DNA from: Adhaeretor mobilis
Lineage (GTDB): Bacteria; Planctomycetota; Planctomycetia; Pirellulales; Lacipirellulaceae
DNA: 64,000 nucleotides
Direction of reading: 5' to 3'
NCBI RefSeq assembly: GCF_007741515.1
Contig: NZ_CP036263.1
Span: forward strand, 2,047,501-2,111,500
Part shown: positions 19,202 to 29,414 of the stretch, in pieces
Layout: every line of letters starts with the position of its first letter
Position numbering within the stretch: position 1 is the first letter of the stretch
The notes under the pieces: model-generated
The model's database searches: none
What the model saw: the letters and a program-made list of their open reading frames with translations, nothing else
Told to the model about the DNA's origin: nothing
Made by a program: the position numbers and the translations under genes

Positions 19202-20338
19202 TCATGATACCCAGCTTGGCGAATAGCTTATCGACTCGGTAAGCGTTTTCTCTGATAGCACCGATGAGGCTGGGGACTTTGGCTAAACGGAGCAGATTGA
19301 TAGCCGCATTGCGGAAGCAGGCTAAGTTTTGGCTTCCACGGTGATGACGGACCCCACAACGGTCTTCTTGCCAGAGGACATCACGAACCCAGTGCAAACG
19401 GTTTTCAATGCCCCAATGGCTACGCCAGATCTCAAGCAGCTTCTCCGCATCGGCACGCTGCGGAGAGAGACTGGTGATGGCATACTGGAACTCGGTGATC
19501 GTCTCGTTGTTGCGACGACTCGTACGCTCTAAGCGAATCACCTGCCGAAGTCCGGGCCAGCGAGAGAGGTGCGGAACGATCCGCGTGCTGGCCTGAAGAT
19601 GCCGCGTGATAACGCGACCATGCTCTTTGGTGTGCGTCCGGACCTCGGTTTGGAACGCCTCTTTTTTACGCTGACTGGCGGGGGGAAAAGGCCGGTAAGA
19701 AATCACCGGCGATGTCTTCTTCTAAGTTTCCCTGATTGCCTTTTACGACAATCAGGAAGTCACCGCCCGAATCGGTAATGGTCCTACAAATCTCGGTCTG
19801 TGCGAACATCGCGTCTCCGGTCACCACACGTCCTTCCAAGACAAGCGTCTGGAGAATTTCGGGGTGCGGTCTTAATCTCGTTCGTCTTTCCCGGGACAGG
19901 CATTTGGCTGAGTACGCAGCCGGTCTGCTGATCAAACAGGCTCAAGAGATGGACCGACTTGCCGTACCGATCCAGGGTCTTACAAAGCGTCTTTCCATCA
20001 ATGGCTAGGCAGGCCATTGCTTGGGGGTCGACTTCTGCGTGAGGAGTGATCCAAGCACGCAAGGCTTGTTCGAGTTGCTCCGGGTCCATCATGTTCAGTA
20101 AGTAACGAAACGCGCCTTCTTTGGGCAGCGTGCGAAAGTACCCCAGCAGATACCAAACGCTCTTCTCTTGAGCGTGAATCCACTGGGCAATGGCTTCATA
20201 GCCTCGCGCACCGCACAATACGGCACAGGCAACGGTGGCCAGCATGGCCTGCAATGAGTGGCGCCTTCCTTTAGCCCCACGCGGGTCGGGAATCTGCTGC
20301 AAGTGAGCTAGCAGACTCTCCGCGTGAGCGGCATTCAC
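19194..20338 (-). pseudogene. ISAs1-family transposase with two frameshifts
   Basis: DDE transposase of the ISAs1 (H-repeat-associated) family. The pieces in order are IPDPRGAKGRRHSL, LAIDGKTL (first Asp), VVTGDAMF (second Asp) and HWGIENRLHWVRDV with the Glu. The GTG start at 20338 has AGGAGG eight bases upstream, so the usual longer readings are unnecessary. The frame is broken twice by an extra base: in the G4 run at 19861-19864 and in the G6A4 run at 19680-19689 (plus-strand view). Both are homopolymers, so decay or a sequencing error are possible. IS ends and terminal repeats were not identified; the left end must lie near 19199, where the EEP homology stops. Confidence 0.9.
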
Positions 20339-20867
20339 AGTAAAACCTCCTGAAATTAAGGACGAAACGTTAGTTGCTCTAAAACACGTGCGCAACCTGA
20401 TCTACACAGGTTCATTCTTTGCGTAGTCCTGTTCGCACAAAAGTCACTTCATAACTCCCCACCCGCTCTTGGCCACCCAAACGGCTACAATGGTATCCAC
20501 TGAACCAATTGCCGCAGTCGGCACGCCCTGAGTAACGCAAACACTCGCCAGCCTCAACTCGGGGTAAGAGCAAAGCGCTACCGCGTTTTCCACTACTCAG
20601 GCCGATTTTTTCTCTTCAAGTGAGTGGCCGGCTCAACAACCAGCCTGAGTAGGTCGTTACGCGGCATACGTTGTTAAAACGCAATCAAGAAATCTGGCTG
20701 GGGTTTTTGCTCCAAGAAACACGTTTGGAGCAGAAAAGGCAGACGAGCAACAGGGAACGCCACTTGAGGCGTAGCGCGACGGCTAGAGGAGAAGATTGAT
20801 CGACGCCAAGCAAGTGCATCCATCAAACAAGCTGAGAGCTGACAGCCCATGGCTGAAAGCTAAATAA
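20339..20867. other. Non-coding region between IS and integrase tail
   Basis: It should contain the outer end of the insertion sequence. A short inverted pair AACCTG/CAGGTT near 20394-20412 lies upstream of the transposase start. No gene, and no part of the missing EEP 5' half, is seen. Confidence 0.4.
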
Positions 20868-20889
20868 GTGGGCGATGAGGGACTCGAAC
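20868..20889 (+). repeat. Copy of tRNA-Val 3' end (candidate att site, left)
   Basis: Twenty-two bases identical, in the same orientation, to 38471-38492, which cover the T-arm and acceptor 3' end of tRNA-Val(TAC). The identity stops within the T-arm. This is what an attachment-site duplication left by a tRNA-targeting tyrosine recombinase looks like. Confidence 0.65.
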
Positions 20890-21068
20890 TACCCCCACGA
20901 AACCCGGGAAAAACGACACTTCCCGATTCAAGCGGCGCAGAATGCGGCGCGCCTGGCGCACAATCGGGTGTGGTGGATGCCGAGCTGGCCGAGCTGATTC
21001 GACGCTGGGCAGACCTCCCCAAGGCCGTGAAAGCGGGCATCCTGGCGATGGTGCGGGCGGGGGAGTGA
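20868..21068 (+). pseudogene. Integrase C-terminal tail remnant overlapping the att-like repeat
   Basis: The frame begins GDEGLELPP, the translation of the tRNA 3'-end copy, and ends in LAELIRRWADLPKAVKAG, the kind of tail that follows tyrosine recombinases in planctomycetes. A 19-bp stretch (20932-20950) recurs exactly in the second integrase relic at 38339-38357. The catalytic domain is absent. Assignment as an integrase tail is by resemblance to the better-preserved relic at 38 kb plus recollection of such tails; confidence is moderate. Confidence 0.5.
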
Positions 21069-21800
21069 GGCCCCCCCTGCTTAGGTTCTCCGCTGGGGTG
21101 CACCGCGGGGGCTACGCCAGTAGCGATCGAGCGGATTTCCTTCCCGCGACACTTTTCAGCGATCCTAGTAAGAAAGATACGATCGCCTCCATCACGGGTC
21201 CTCCGCTAGCCGAGCATTTCCTACGACGCTTCGAGTTTCCCTCCGAGGTCACGAACCAAAATGCCGAAAGTGCATCGGCCATTTTGACCGACGCGACTTA
21301 AGGAAGTCACGCTAAGTGGCCAAGTGACAGATTTTGCGCCCATCTTAGAAGTTGAGATGTCATCGGATTGAGGCATTTTCTGGACCAGCCAAAGCGATCT
21401 TGGCGTCCTGTCAAAACTGCGTGCGGTGGGCGTCACCGACGCGCTATAGCAAATCGTTGGGTCGACACGGGTGAAAACCACCTCGCGCAGTTCGTGTGGA
21501 TTTCAAGACGCGGCGTCTTGTCCAACGAATGGCACTGCACTAACTGCAGTAAGTCGATTTTCCCAATTGTGAAGAGCGTTCGAAAATCGCTGCATTTCGA
21601 CCGCCAAGCGCCGCACTTTTTAAACGCTATTCACAGGTGATCACCTCATTCGCTTAGCTGCACCAGTCTCGATTCAACGATTTGGTGGATGGACTGGCAT
21701 GTAGAGCGACAGAGTCACCGAATTGACACAAGCATAGAGCAGGCTGGCAATTCAAGAGTGTCAGAATATCAAGGTCGTCGATTCAACGTATCTACTTGCT
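21069..21800. other. Decayed or non-coding region
   Basis: Short open frames on both strands show no recognisable motif. I see nothing I can assign between the integrase tail and the PQQ beta-propeller gene. Confidence 0.4.
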
Positions 21801-23057
21801 TCACTCACCGATTGCTGCCAGAAACTCTTGTCGATCCTTGCCTTTCCCCCGCGCGAAACGGTGATAGAGTTTTGCGTCACTCGGGGCTGGTGTCGCATAG
21901 CCTAAGTTGCCGAGTTGATTCTCGGCCAACAACTCGAATTTTGCAGGTGTCGCCCTGAATACAAATGTGGTCCCTGCCTGATTGGTCACATAAATGCGAT
22001 CACCGACCAAAAGTGGTGAGGAACTGTATTTTCCTCCGAGTCGGCGCTTCCACATTCTCTTTCCATCAGAGCCACGCCAGCAGAAGCCGACCCCACTATC
22101 AGCCACCGCATAGACGAATCCATCGACGACTAGCATCGACTGTTCGTAGCATTTGGTACTGTTTTTCCAAACGATTTCAGGATCGCCATCGAGTCGCACT
22201 GCAACTGTCTGTGAGGTGGGATAGCCGCCACTGGCGAATGCTAATCCTAATGTTTCGTCCCAAACTACCGTGCCGCACGTTAGCGCTGTCGTAGCGGGCG
22301 TGACCCAAAGTTCGTCGCCACTTGATGGCTCGTACCTCGCTACATGACCAGCTCCGCTCAGCAACAGAGTATTTCCGGCTTTAAGCCTCGCAATGGCCGG
22401 GGTCGAAAATGAGATGTTTTGTTGGCGGGGGGTTCTCCATTTTTCTTCTCCGGTCTGGGTATCAAAAGCAGCAAGACAGCTTCCCTCGCCGTCATATTCA
22501 TTGGCAATAATGACCAGTCCATCCACCACGATTGGTGAACTACCGTGTCCGAAAGAAAACTTAACAGGAGCAAAACTTGCGACACGCTCTTGCCAAAGTT
22601 GCTCACCTTCGAGATCAAAACAAGTTAGCCAAACAGCTTGGTCGTTGTTAAAGAGCGTAAATAGCCGACTGCCATCGCAAGCAACGGTCGAGTTGGCATG
22701 GGTATTCGCGTGATAGATCTTCTCAGCCAAATTGCCTTGATGCACAACTTTCTGCTTCATCAAGTTGCCATCGCGTTTGTCAAAGATCAGCAACGACTGC
22801 GTTTGCTCTGTCGCATCCGCCGTAGTGAGGTAAATTCGATTGCCCACGATAGTTGGAGATGAGTGGCCTCGGCCTGGCACCGGGGCGACCCAAGCCAAGC
22901 CTTAGTCGTCACTCCACGTCAATGGTGCGATTTCATCGCTCGGAGCGTGATTGTCGCCAAACGGACCACGCCATTGCAACCAGTCCTCGGCACGAAGATC
23001 TGCAGTTGAGGATATGAATAGCGTGAGACCAAGTAGCCATTGAATAGAATTAGGCAT
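21801..23057 (-). pseudogene. PQQ-like beta-propeller protein interrupted by an in-frame stop
   Basis: One reading frame runs from an ATG at 23057 to the stop at 21801, but a TAA at 22902-22904 breaks it after codon 51. Before the stop come a signal peptide (IQWLLGLTLFISSTADLRAEDW) trimmed to WLQWRGPFG, the canonical opening of this family, and TWSDD; directly after the stop the frame resumes with WVAPVPGRGHSSPTIVGNRIYLTT. The rest has repeated propeller blades with AFDTQTGEEKW and WRGSDGKRMWKRRLGGKYSSSP. Intact, it would be a 418-residue exported BamB/PQQ-type propeller. Either a recent nonsense mutation or a sequencing error explains it. Confidence 0.85.
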
Positions 23058-23161
23058 GTAAGAGGGTGATTCCTGTTGCACTCAATAAAAGAGAAGAGAT
23101 GAGTACCTGTGGCACTCACCTCTTCTCGGTTAGGTGCGATCTGTGTCGAAAAGCCGTCGAT

Positions 23162-24199
23162 CTAACGACGCCTGAACCCACAAATCGCAGCTGCCCACAT
23201 AGCAAGTAATAGACTGCTTGGCTCCGGCACAGCATTAATTGACGCAATGCCAGAGACGCCGTTGCCGTAGTTATTTTGCCAATCGGTCAGACTACCGACG
23301 TTGTTGTCGCGTTGCCACTCCAGAAAATCGGCACCATCGACCTTCGTGTCATTATTAAAGTCACCAGGAAGACCTCCGGTGGATTCGATATCGATGATTG
23401 CTTGCAGTGCGGTTGCGTCGCCACCGAAGTTGCCGTTATTGTTTACCGTAAAGTCAATCGTGTCGCCTAGTGCAAGCGTAATCCCAGTCAGATTGAACGT
23501 ACCTGTAGCTTGCAACAAATGGCCAGTGGTTCCCGCCGCTGTTGCCCCACCGGTGGCATTGAAAAGCGAGCTTCCGTTATGCAGTACTTCGACCATTACC
23601 GATTCTGAAGAACCATGGGATGGAGCTGCATTCGCCCTTCCAGCGAGATCGCGAAAACTACCGGCAATGGTAGCGGAAGTGCCGGCCGATAAGTCACCTG
23701 CCTGAATCGTGTATCGGGCGATGACCACGGGGTCGATGGGGACTGGGGGCTCGTCTTCGGTTTCGGCGCGGCCAGGATGAAGTAGCAGGTCGGTGCCAAC
23801 GACGGCTTCGTTGCCTTCATTAACATTCGCATTCGTCGGGTTGCCATCAAACCCGTCGCTAAAAATTTCAAACTGATAATCTAAATTGTCCACAGGGTCT
23901 TCGGTAAGCGTACCGAGGACAGCCGCTGTGCCAAACTGGGTATCAATGCCTGCAAAGCCCGTGTTACCTGCATTGCCGAGCGCCGTCTCAGCCGTCAGGG
24001 CAACTTCGGTTCCGCCGCTGGCAGCAGTGGAATATAAGTAGCTCCATCCAGAGGGGAACGCAGTGGGGGCAGTGGTAGCACTGGCAGCAGCAACGTAATC
24101 ACCAGCCGCGTCAGCAATCACGATGGCAGATGCCGTTGGCAGCATGCTAGCCGTAAAGAAGCATGCTATAAATGACGACAGTAATACATTTTTTCTCAT
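23162..24199 (-). CDS. PEP-CTERM protein with dockerin-like segment
   Basis: Exported 345-residue protein: a signal peptide (SSFIACFFTASMLPTASA), a large beta-rich domain, a DFNNDTKVDGADFLEWQR calcium-binding dockerin-like segment at about 280-297, and a PEP-CTERM sorting signal VPEPSSLLLAM followed by a hydrophobic stretch and Arg-rich end. By family knowledge this tail directs sorting and release to the cell surface by exosortase. AGGAG seven bases before the ATG fixes the start. It is a close paralogue of the next gene upstream: both open IADAAGDY, share GWSYL, GGTE, VVGTDLLLHPG and ARYTI. Confidence 0.85.
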   Translation of the reverse strand: MRKNVLLSSFIACFFTASMLPTASAIVIADAAGDYVAAASATTAPTAFPSGWSYLYSTAASGGTEVALTAETALGNAGNTGFAGIDTQFGTAAVLGTLTEDPVDNLDYQFEIFSDGFDGNPTNANVNEGNEAVVGTDLLLHPGRAETEDEPPVPIDPVVIARYTIQAGDLSAGTSATIAGSFRDLAGRANAAPSHGSSESVMVEVLHNGSSLFNATGGATAAGTTGHLLQATGTFNLTGITLALGDTIDFTVNNNGNFGGDATALQAIIDIESTGGLPGDFNNDTKVDGADFLEWQRDNNVGSLTDWQNNYGNGVSGIASINAVPEPSSLLLAMWAAAICGFRRR

Positions 24200-24395
24200 G
24201 ATAAGCTCCTCTGGGTTTCAAATTACAGTGTCTCTAAACAAGTAGAACACACGATCAAAAAGTTCAATTCCATAAAAATACCGAGAGATCCTTTTCGTCT
24301 CTGAGTGGTAACTAACCAAGGGTCCTAGCGTTGTTTCGATTCATAAATAGACCTCTTTCTTTTCACGGGTTAAAACGCAATTGGTTGCATGCAAA

Positions 24396-25829
24396 TTACC
24401 GGGCAGGACGGGATTGACGCCTAAAAAATCCTTGCCCGGCGAGTAAGCTGAATATCACCAACACGATGGAAGCAGGCTCTGGTACGGCGACAGCAAGCGA
24501 TGGTGAGGTTCCGCCTGCTCCGTAATGGTCTTGCCAGTCTTCGAGATCGCTAGCGTCGAACATCGTCCCGAAGCCACGTTGCCAGGCTAGAAAATCTACT
24601 CCATCGATGTCGAGATCCGCGTCAAAATCACCAGATGTCACGTACTCAACTAGGCCCGGCACGACGGAACCATCAGCTAGTCGATACTGGAAAGTCAGAT
24701 CTCCATCGTTGCCCGCTCCAAATTCTGTTGGGTCGAATGCACTGCCTATTGAAATGCTTGAGTCAGCAGCGATGACGGAACTTCCTGTTAAATAAGCTTC
24801 CGTCAGCACCGTGTCACCACTGCCCCCGGATTGCTCCCAGCCATTACCAGTGCCTGGAGCACCGTTGCCCTCAAAGTCTTGGTCTTCAAGGCTGTTCCAG
24901 CCATCGAAGTTCAGCGCCACCCCTAGACTCGCAATTGAGTAAAAGTCGATGTCCTGTGGTTGTGAGCCATTGATGAGACTCACATCCCCCGAAAGCGTAT
25001 GGACCTGTAGTGTCAGCAATTCTGTTGGCTGAGTTTGCTCAACTTCAATAATTGCCTGCAGCGCGGTCTCGTCTGCGCCAAAATGGCCGTTGATGCCTAC
25101 CACAAAGTCAATCGTATCGTTTTCCGCAAACGTCAAGCCCGTCAGGTTGAACGTTCCTTCAGCTTGGGTCAATGCGTTCGCGGTCGACTGGTTGCCAGTG
25201 ACAGAGAATAGGTTGTTCGTGTTGTGGTAGATGTCGGCGGAGATAGAGTCGACCGCTGCACCACCACCGATAATCAACTCCCTAAAACTGCCTGAGATGG
25301 AGCCAGTGCCGGCAGCAGCATTTGCGGCATCGGCAGTCGAAATCGTATAGCGAGCGATAACGAACTCATCAGCATTACCACCCTGCCCAGGGTGGAGAAG
25401 CAAGTCCGTACCAACCACAGCGCCGTTGTCCTCCCCATTGGAGAAGATTTCGAACTCCAGCGAGCTAGCGGTGTTAGTCCCATAGACGGCTGCCGTTCCG
25501 GCGGTAGAACCACCCACGAAACCTTGATAGGACGCACCCTGGTTACCCACATCACCAGCGGTAAGTGATATCTCAGTACCACCGTTGGGCATATCAGCAC
25601 CGAGATAACTCCAGCCAGTCGGTGGTGACAACGGTGCAGTCGAAGTGCTTCCTGCGGCAGCAAGGTAGTCGCCAGCAGCGTCGGCAATGGTAATCGCACT
25701 CGCGCTACATGCCATGTCGGCCAAAACAGCTGCGGCCACGCACGCCCTCAAAGGGACTTTCGCAACTACAAAACGTAGCGATCCCTTAAAACTGTTAAAA
25801 AGGGTTTGAAAAATATAGAAACAATTCAA
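24396..25829 (-). CDS. PEP-CTERM protein, paralogue of the neighbouring gene
   Basis: 477 residues with an N-terminal signal, the same IADAAGDY-to-ARYTI domain as its neighbour (about 48-190), an extra domain in the middle, the dockerin-like DADLDIDGVDFLAWQRGFG and a PEP-CTERM tail VPEPASIVLVIFS. The start is a TTG at 25829: GGGAGG lies 5-6 bases before it and no ATG occurs before the mature region, which supports the rare codon. The tandem arrangement suggests local duplication followed by insertion of the middle domain. Surface protein of unknown ligand. Confidence 0.83.
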   Translation of the reverse strand: MNCFYIFQTLFNSFKGSLRFVVAKVPLRACVAAAVLADMACSASAITIADAAGDYLAAAGSTSTAPLSPPTGWSYLGADMPNGGTEISLTAGDVGNQGASYQGFVGGSTAGTAAVYGTNTASSLEFEIFSNGEDNGAVVGTDLLLHPGQGGNADEFVIARYTISTADAANAAAGTGSISGSFRELIIGGGAAVDSISADIYHNTNNLFSVTGNQSTANALTQAEGTFNLTGLTFAENDTIDFVVGINGHFGADETALQAIIEVEQTQPTELLTLQVHTLSGDVSLINGSQPQDIDFYSIASLGVALNFDGWNSLEDQDFEGNGAPGTGNGWEQSGGSGDTVLTEAYLTGSSVIAADSSISIGSAFDPTEFGAGNDGDLTFQYRLADGSVVPGLVEYVTSGDFDADLDIDGVDFLAWQRGFGTMFDASDLEDWQDHYGAGGTSPSLAVAVPEPASIVLVIFSLLAGQGFFRRQSRPAR

Positions 25830-25890
25830 CGGAACCTCCCACTTCTCTACACCACTAGAGCCTGCAAACTACTTGACGTATCCAATTGCA

Positions 25891-26304
25891 CTATTCATCG
25901 ACCAGCTTCAACACGAAGTGATTGTCCTCTTCTTTGACTTCGCCTGTGAATCCTGAAGTGTCATAGGAGGTGTATTTCTTGGGGATTTCGACGTACATGT
26001 CACGAGCACCGTAATACATGGAATCGGTTTCAATGGATATGACAACCGCTCCCATAGGGACGTTGGTGATAATGAAAGTGCCATCAGGCTTGATTAGCCC
26101 CCGCGACTTGCGACGTCGGTTGTCCGCAACCGCAAAACTAGCACTTCCACCGGTCAGTGGCTTCCCGTTGTACTGCACCTCTCCAGTAACGAGGACCCGG
26201 CCGTTAGGGTTTCGAACTTCCTCGGCGCATCCGCCGAATACTGCCAAGAGTAAGGCTAAAGCAGCAAACTGCCCGCACCCCAAATAAGATCCTTTAGCTA
26301 TCAT
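25891..26304 (-). CDS. Small transthyretin/carboxypeptidase-regulatory-like lipoprotein
   Basis: 137 residues: a lipoprotein signal with lipobox VFGGC, then a single Ig-like/transthyretin-like domain (VTGEVQYNGKPLTGGSASF, PDGTFIITNVPMGAVVISIE). Such one-domain lipoproteins accompany DUF1559 genes in planctomycetes. The ATG at 26304 is preferred over a TTG at 26322. It lies between a PEP-CTERM gene and the DUF1559 gene on the same strand. Confidence 0.75.
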   Translation of the reverse strand: MIAKGSYLGCGQFAALALLLAVFGGCAEEVRNPNGRVLVTGEVQYNGKPLTGGSASFAVADNRRRKSRGLIKPDGTFIITNVPMGAVVISIETDSMYYGARDMYVEIPKKYTSYDTSGFTGEVKEEDNHFVLKLVDE

Positions 26305-26425
26305 GCCGTTAATGTACCCCAATTCCGTCTACTGCTAGTAGTTCGTTCAATTGCCTAACGCATTCTGTCCAGCGATGCGATTTCTTTCCACTGCAACCAT
26401 CGCCGAATCTCTTAGCTCGTCCCGC

Positions 26426-27403
26426 TCAATCGGAGATATTCAAAAACTCCAGCGATCCTCCATCGTCCGGGAAAATAAGGAATGCCCACACATCTTCGTC
26501 GACATCTCCCCCAACGGATTGGACACTGCCATCCATGTGAACTGTATTCATTACGTTGTGAGCCGCTTGTGCTGTGAACGGGTTGCAAGCCTCAGCCGGC
26601 GGTGCAATCTGCGGGGTCGAGATTACGGTTTCCGTCGGGCCACTTGAGCCGCTCTGGTAGACATCCCAAGCAATCAGAGGATCGTTTTGCGAGGGAAGCG
26701 TGCCTAACCAAGCAGTCCGGCCCGAACTCGTTGCGAATGGTGCCGGGCACGCGGAATACCGTTCGCAAAAAATCATGGTATTGCTAGTACCGTCTGTAAA
26801 AATCCTCAAACTTGCTTTCGAGTCTCCTCGCGGCTGTGGGGCGCGTTTGTTGTTACCAGGCCAATAGTGTCCGAAGGCTTGCACATTCGCAACGTAGTTG
26901 GTGGTTCCAAATATTTTCCCAGCCAAGCCTCCGGATGGCCAAGTGACTTGGCCCGGCACGTCCGTGCTGGTTTCTGAGGGACATAGAAAATCGTCAGGTG
27001 GAAAAGCATACTGGTTATCTGGAAAAAAAAGCGTATTGGTTGCTTGTGTTGTCCCTTGCATGGTCATGTATTGAGCCTGCTTTTCCATGTAGGGGAGCAA
27101 AAAGTAGTGGATGGAACTGAGGTTTGCTGGCGGAGCAGTTGATAAGGTTGGTCCGTCGCCAGGGAAGTAACCTCCCGCGTGTGGCAAAGTATTGTGAGCG
27201 TCATGGCAATTGATGGTCGCGAGACCAATCTGCTTCAGCTTATTTACGCACGTTGCCCGACGCGCCGCTTCGCGGGCAGCCTGCACTGCCGGCAGCAACA
27301 GACCGACAAGGACACCGATGATGGCGATCACAACGAGGAGTTCCACCAAGGTAAAACCATCTCGTCTTCGGTTACTAGCTTTCTGAATCGGCTTGGTGGA
27401 CAT
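26426..27403 (-). CDS. DUF1559 protein with type IV prepilin-like N-terminus
   Basis: 325 residues. The prepilin signal is [21 protein letters not shown], with cleavage expected after Gly and Glu five residues later, followed by [13 protein letters not shown] and the DUF1559 body with [19 protein letters not shown] and the C-terminal MDGSVQ segment. AAGGA about nine bases before ATG 27403 fixes the start. It is exported or assembled by the type II/IV pilus machinery, by family knowledge; the function of DUF1559 proteins is not established. It belongs to the same minus-strand cluster as the FecR and sigma genes. Confidence 0.93.
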   Translation of the reverse strand: MSTKPIQKASNRRRDGFTLVELLVVIAIIGVLVGLLLPAVQAAREAARRATCVNKLKQIGLATINCHDAHNTLPHAGGYFPGDGPTLSTAPPANLSSIHYFLLPYMEKQAQYMTMQGTTQATNTLFFPDNQYAFPPDDFLCPSETSTDVPGQVTWPSGGLAGKIFGTTNYVANVQAFGHYWPGNNKRAPQPRGDSKASLRIFTDGTSNTMIFCERYSACPAPFATSSGRTAWLGTLPSQNDPLIAWDVYQSGSSGPTETVISTPQIAPPAEACNPFTAQAAHNVMNTVHMDGSVQSVGGDVDEDVWAFLIFPDDGGSLEFLNISD

Positions 27404-27660
27404 AGTATTAATTCCTTGGGGAAAAGTCACGCTTCTCTTCTGGCATGAACGTCGACTGCTATTTACCCACTCAGGCATGCATACCTGAGTGACGATTGGT
27501 GTCGTAGCCGAGCTGCTCAATTCAATTAGCCCACGTAGCGAGAGCCGATAAGCGAAGCTTACGCACCCCAGCACCATCGGAAATATATCCGATCATGCCG
27601 TTGGTAGAGGGGTCGCCAAGCTGCCCCTATTGGCGATCCGATTTGAATTCAGCAATTCAT

Positions 27661-29412
27661 TCACAACTCCTCTTTATTCGGTACATCAAAAGTTAGTCCT
27701 CCTACGGAGACAAATTTATCTGCTAGTCGGGCGTGGATTTTGACGACATCTCCCTTCTGAGCGCGATTGATGTCAAAGAAGTAGACGTCTCCATCTAAAT
27801 CTTTGCTTTCCATTTTCACCTCGGCTTCTACATCGTTAATACTGACACGAATCGATTGAGGCACAGTTTCAGGTAACTCACCATTGTCTGTGAAAACACC
27901 GAGTCGAAAGCCTGTTGCAGGTGTTTCCACACCCAATGCAAGGCTGCACATTTCAACTTCTGATCCTCTTCGAGCCCTTTGGGGATTTAAAGGTCGGCCT
28001 TGCAACTGGGTCAGCGGGTAGGATAGCACCCCTGATTTGATGACGCTGGTTCCTTGACCTGGTGAGAGACGTGGATCACTGATATTCAAATAGCCCGGAA
28101 GTCCTCCCACAGAATAGACTCCCTCCCCGGCGGCGACACCTTCATTGAATCCAGGGCGATCTTCAACAAAACTTGGTTTTTTAACCAGCATGCCTTGGAG
28201 AGGAACCGCATAGGTTGGTCTCGCTTCGGAATGCCCGGCGTTGAAAAAATAGTAGCCGGCTGAACCAAGAACATGATTGCCGTCTGCATCCAATGGCTTT
28301 TGGGTTGCCGCTGTACGCAGCTCCGCCCCCACTCCTTCGTGAATTCCCACATAGTCAATCGTGGTGGGCATAAAGCGGACGAAGCGATCGACTTCGGTTT
28401 CTTTGAGGAAGGCTTTATTCTGGTTGTCCACCAAGGCTGCCTGTCCAGCGATCAAGCCGAGAGACTTACCAGTGCCGTTTTCGCCTTGCTTAAAGCCATA
28501 ATTCATGGATACTTCCCCGCCAAATACATGAACTTCCATGGCTTGCTGTGCGGGAGAAAATTCAACCCCAAACTCAGTGCCGAGGTCAACGATCGTTGAT
28601 GTGGGTGTCTCAACCGTGAATCCGATCGCCTGCGGTGGCACTTTGCCGACCAACTTGCCATTGATGAGAAGGGCTTTGTTGGAACCAAGTAACTCAAACT
28701 CACTCGGCGCAGCAAGTATCGCCTGAGCACCGCTATCGAAAACCAGCTGCAATAGACCATTGGTGAGCACATAATGACCGGCAGCGAGTCGCGTTCCGGT
28801 TGTTATTGTCGCAGATTCCGTCTTGCTGGGAGCATCTTCACTGGCAATCACTACGGACAGATCAGCGCCGATGGCATCACTGACTGTGACTACCTCGGGC
28901 TGAAGGCTGCTTTCAGCCGGCGAAACAGTTTCGCTTTGATTCGGTGGAGCCAGAGATCCAGTGAACATGAGCAAAAACAAGACGGAAGCAGCTGCCATTA
29001 AACCTATCGCAGTGTAAGGCAGGCGATTAGTTTCAATGTGCTGAACACTGCGACGCCGCAATTCTGCTTGCTCCAATTCCAAGGCAGCCTGCTCTGCAGC
29101 TTGCTGTCTTGCTTCTTCGATGGCATGCTGCTGCTCTATTCGTTCTGACTCTTCGATAAGCTCAAGAACCGTTGCTGGGTCCGGTTCAAGGCCTATGAGT
29201 GCATTGCCATGAAGTTGACTACTGCCCCAATTTCGCAGCGCTGACGTCTCGGCAATGTACATCAAGTAGATTTGCTGTGCCCGAGGGTTGCCTGCCAACA
29301 AGCCTTGCAATCTTGCCATGCCCTCAGGAGACACATCTCCCGGTAAGGTCGTAGAGAGAGACTCATGAATCTCACGAAATATCGCCTGGTCTTCCGATGA
29401 CAAATCTTTCAT
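27661..29412 (-). CDS. FecR-domain membrane protein, probable partner of the ECF sigma factor
   Basis: 583 residues. A cytoplasmic part (1-130) contains a Glu/Gln/Ala-rich coiled coil at about 84-125, then one membrane helix (132-152), and outside it a FecR domain (about 205-300: LTNGLLQLVFDSGAQAIL, VETPTSTIVDLGTEFGVEF) and a C-terminal domain with LDADGNHVLGSAGYYFF. FecR proteins regulate the sigma factor encoded beside them. It begins 2 bp after the sigma factor stop, so the two are one operon. The planctomycete form is larger than classical FecR. Confidence 0.88.
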   Translation of the reverse strand: MKDLSSEDQAIFREIHESLSTTLPGDVSPEGMARLQGLLAGNPRAQQIYLMYIAETSALRNWGSSQLHGNALIGLEPDPATVLELIEESERIEQQHAIEEARQQAAEQAALELEQAELRRRSVQHIETNRLPYTAIGLMAAASVLFLLMFTGSLAPPNQSETVSPAESSLQPEVVTVSDAIGADLSVVIASEDAPSKTESATITTGTRLAAGHYVLTNGLLQLVFDSGAQAILAAPSEFELLGSNKALLINGKLVGKVPPQAIGFTVETPTSTIVDLGTEFGVEFSPAQQAMEVHVFGGEVSMNYGFKQGENGTGKSLGLIAGQAALVDNQNKAFLKETEVDRFVRFMPTTIDYVGIHEGVGAELRTAATQKPLDADGNHVLGSAGYYFFNAGHSEARPTYAVPLQGMLVKKPSFVEDRPGFNEGVAAGEGVYSVGGLPGYLNISDPRLSPGQGTSVIKSGVLSYPLTQLQGRPLNPQRARRGSEVEMCSLALGVETPATGFRLGVFTDNGELPETVPQSIRVSINDVEAEVKMESKDLDGDVYFFDINRAQKGDVVKIHARLADKFVSVGGLTFDVPNKEEL

Positions 29413-29414
29413 CT

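Noticed and set aside
18950..19207. Plus-strand 85-codon frame
   Set aside because: It is the antisense of the EEP remnant, whose minus-strand translation carries the clear family motifs.
19194..20338. Programmed ribosomal frameshifting in the transposase
   Set aside because: Two separate insertions in homopolymers, in a family without known frameshifting, point to decay or sequencing error.
21221..21481. Minus-strand 86-codon frame
   Set aside because: Composition is unlike a real protein here and no motif is visible; probably decayed DNA.
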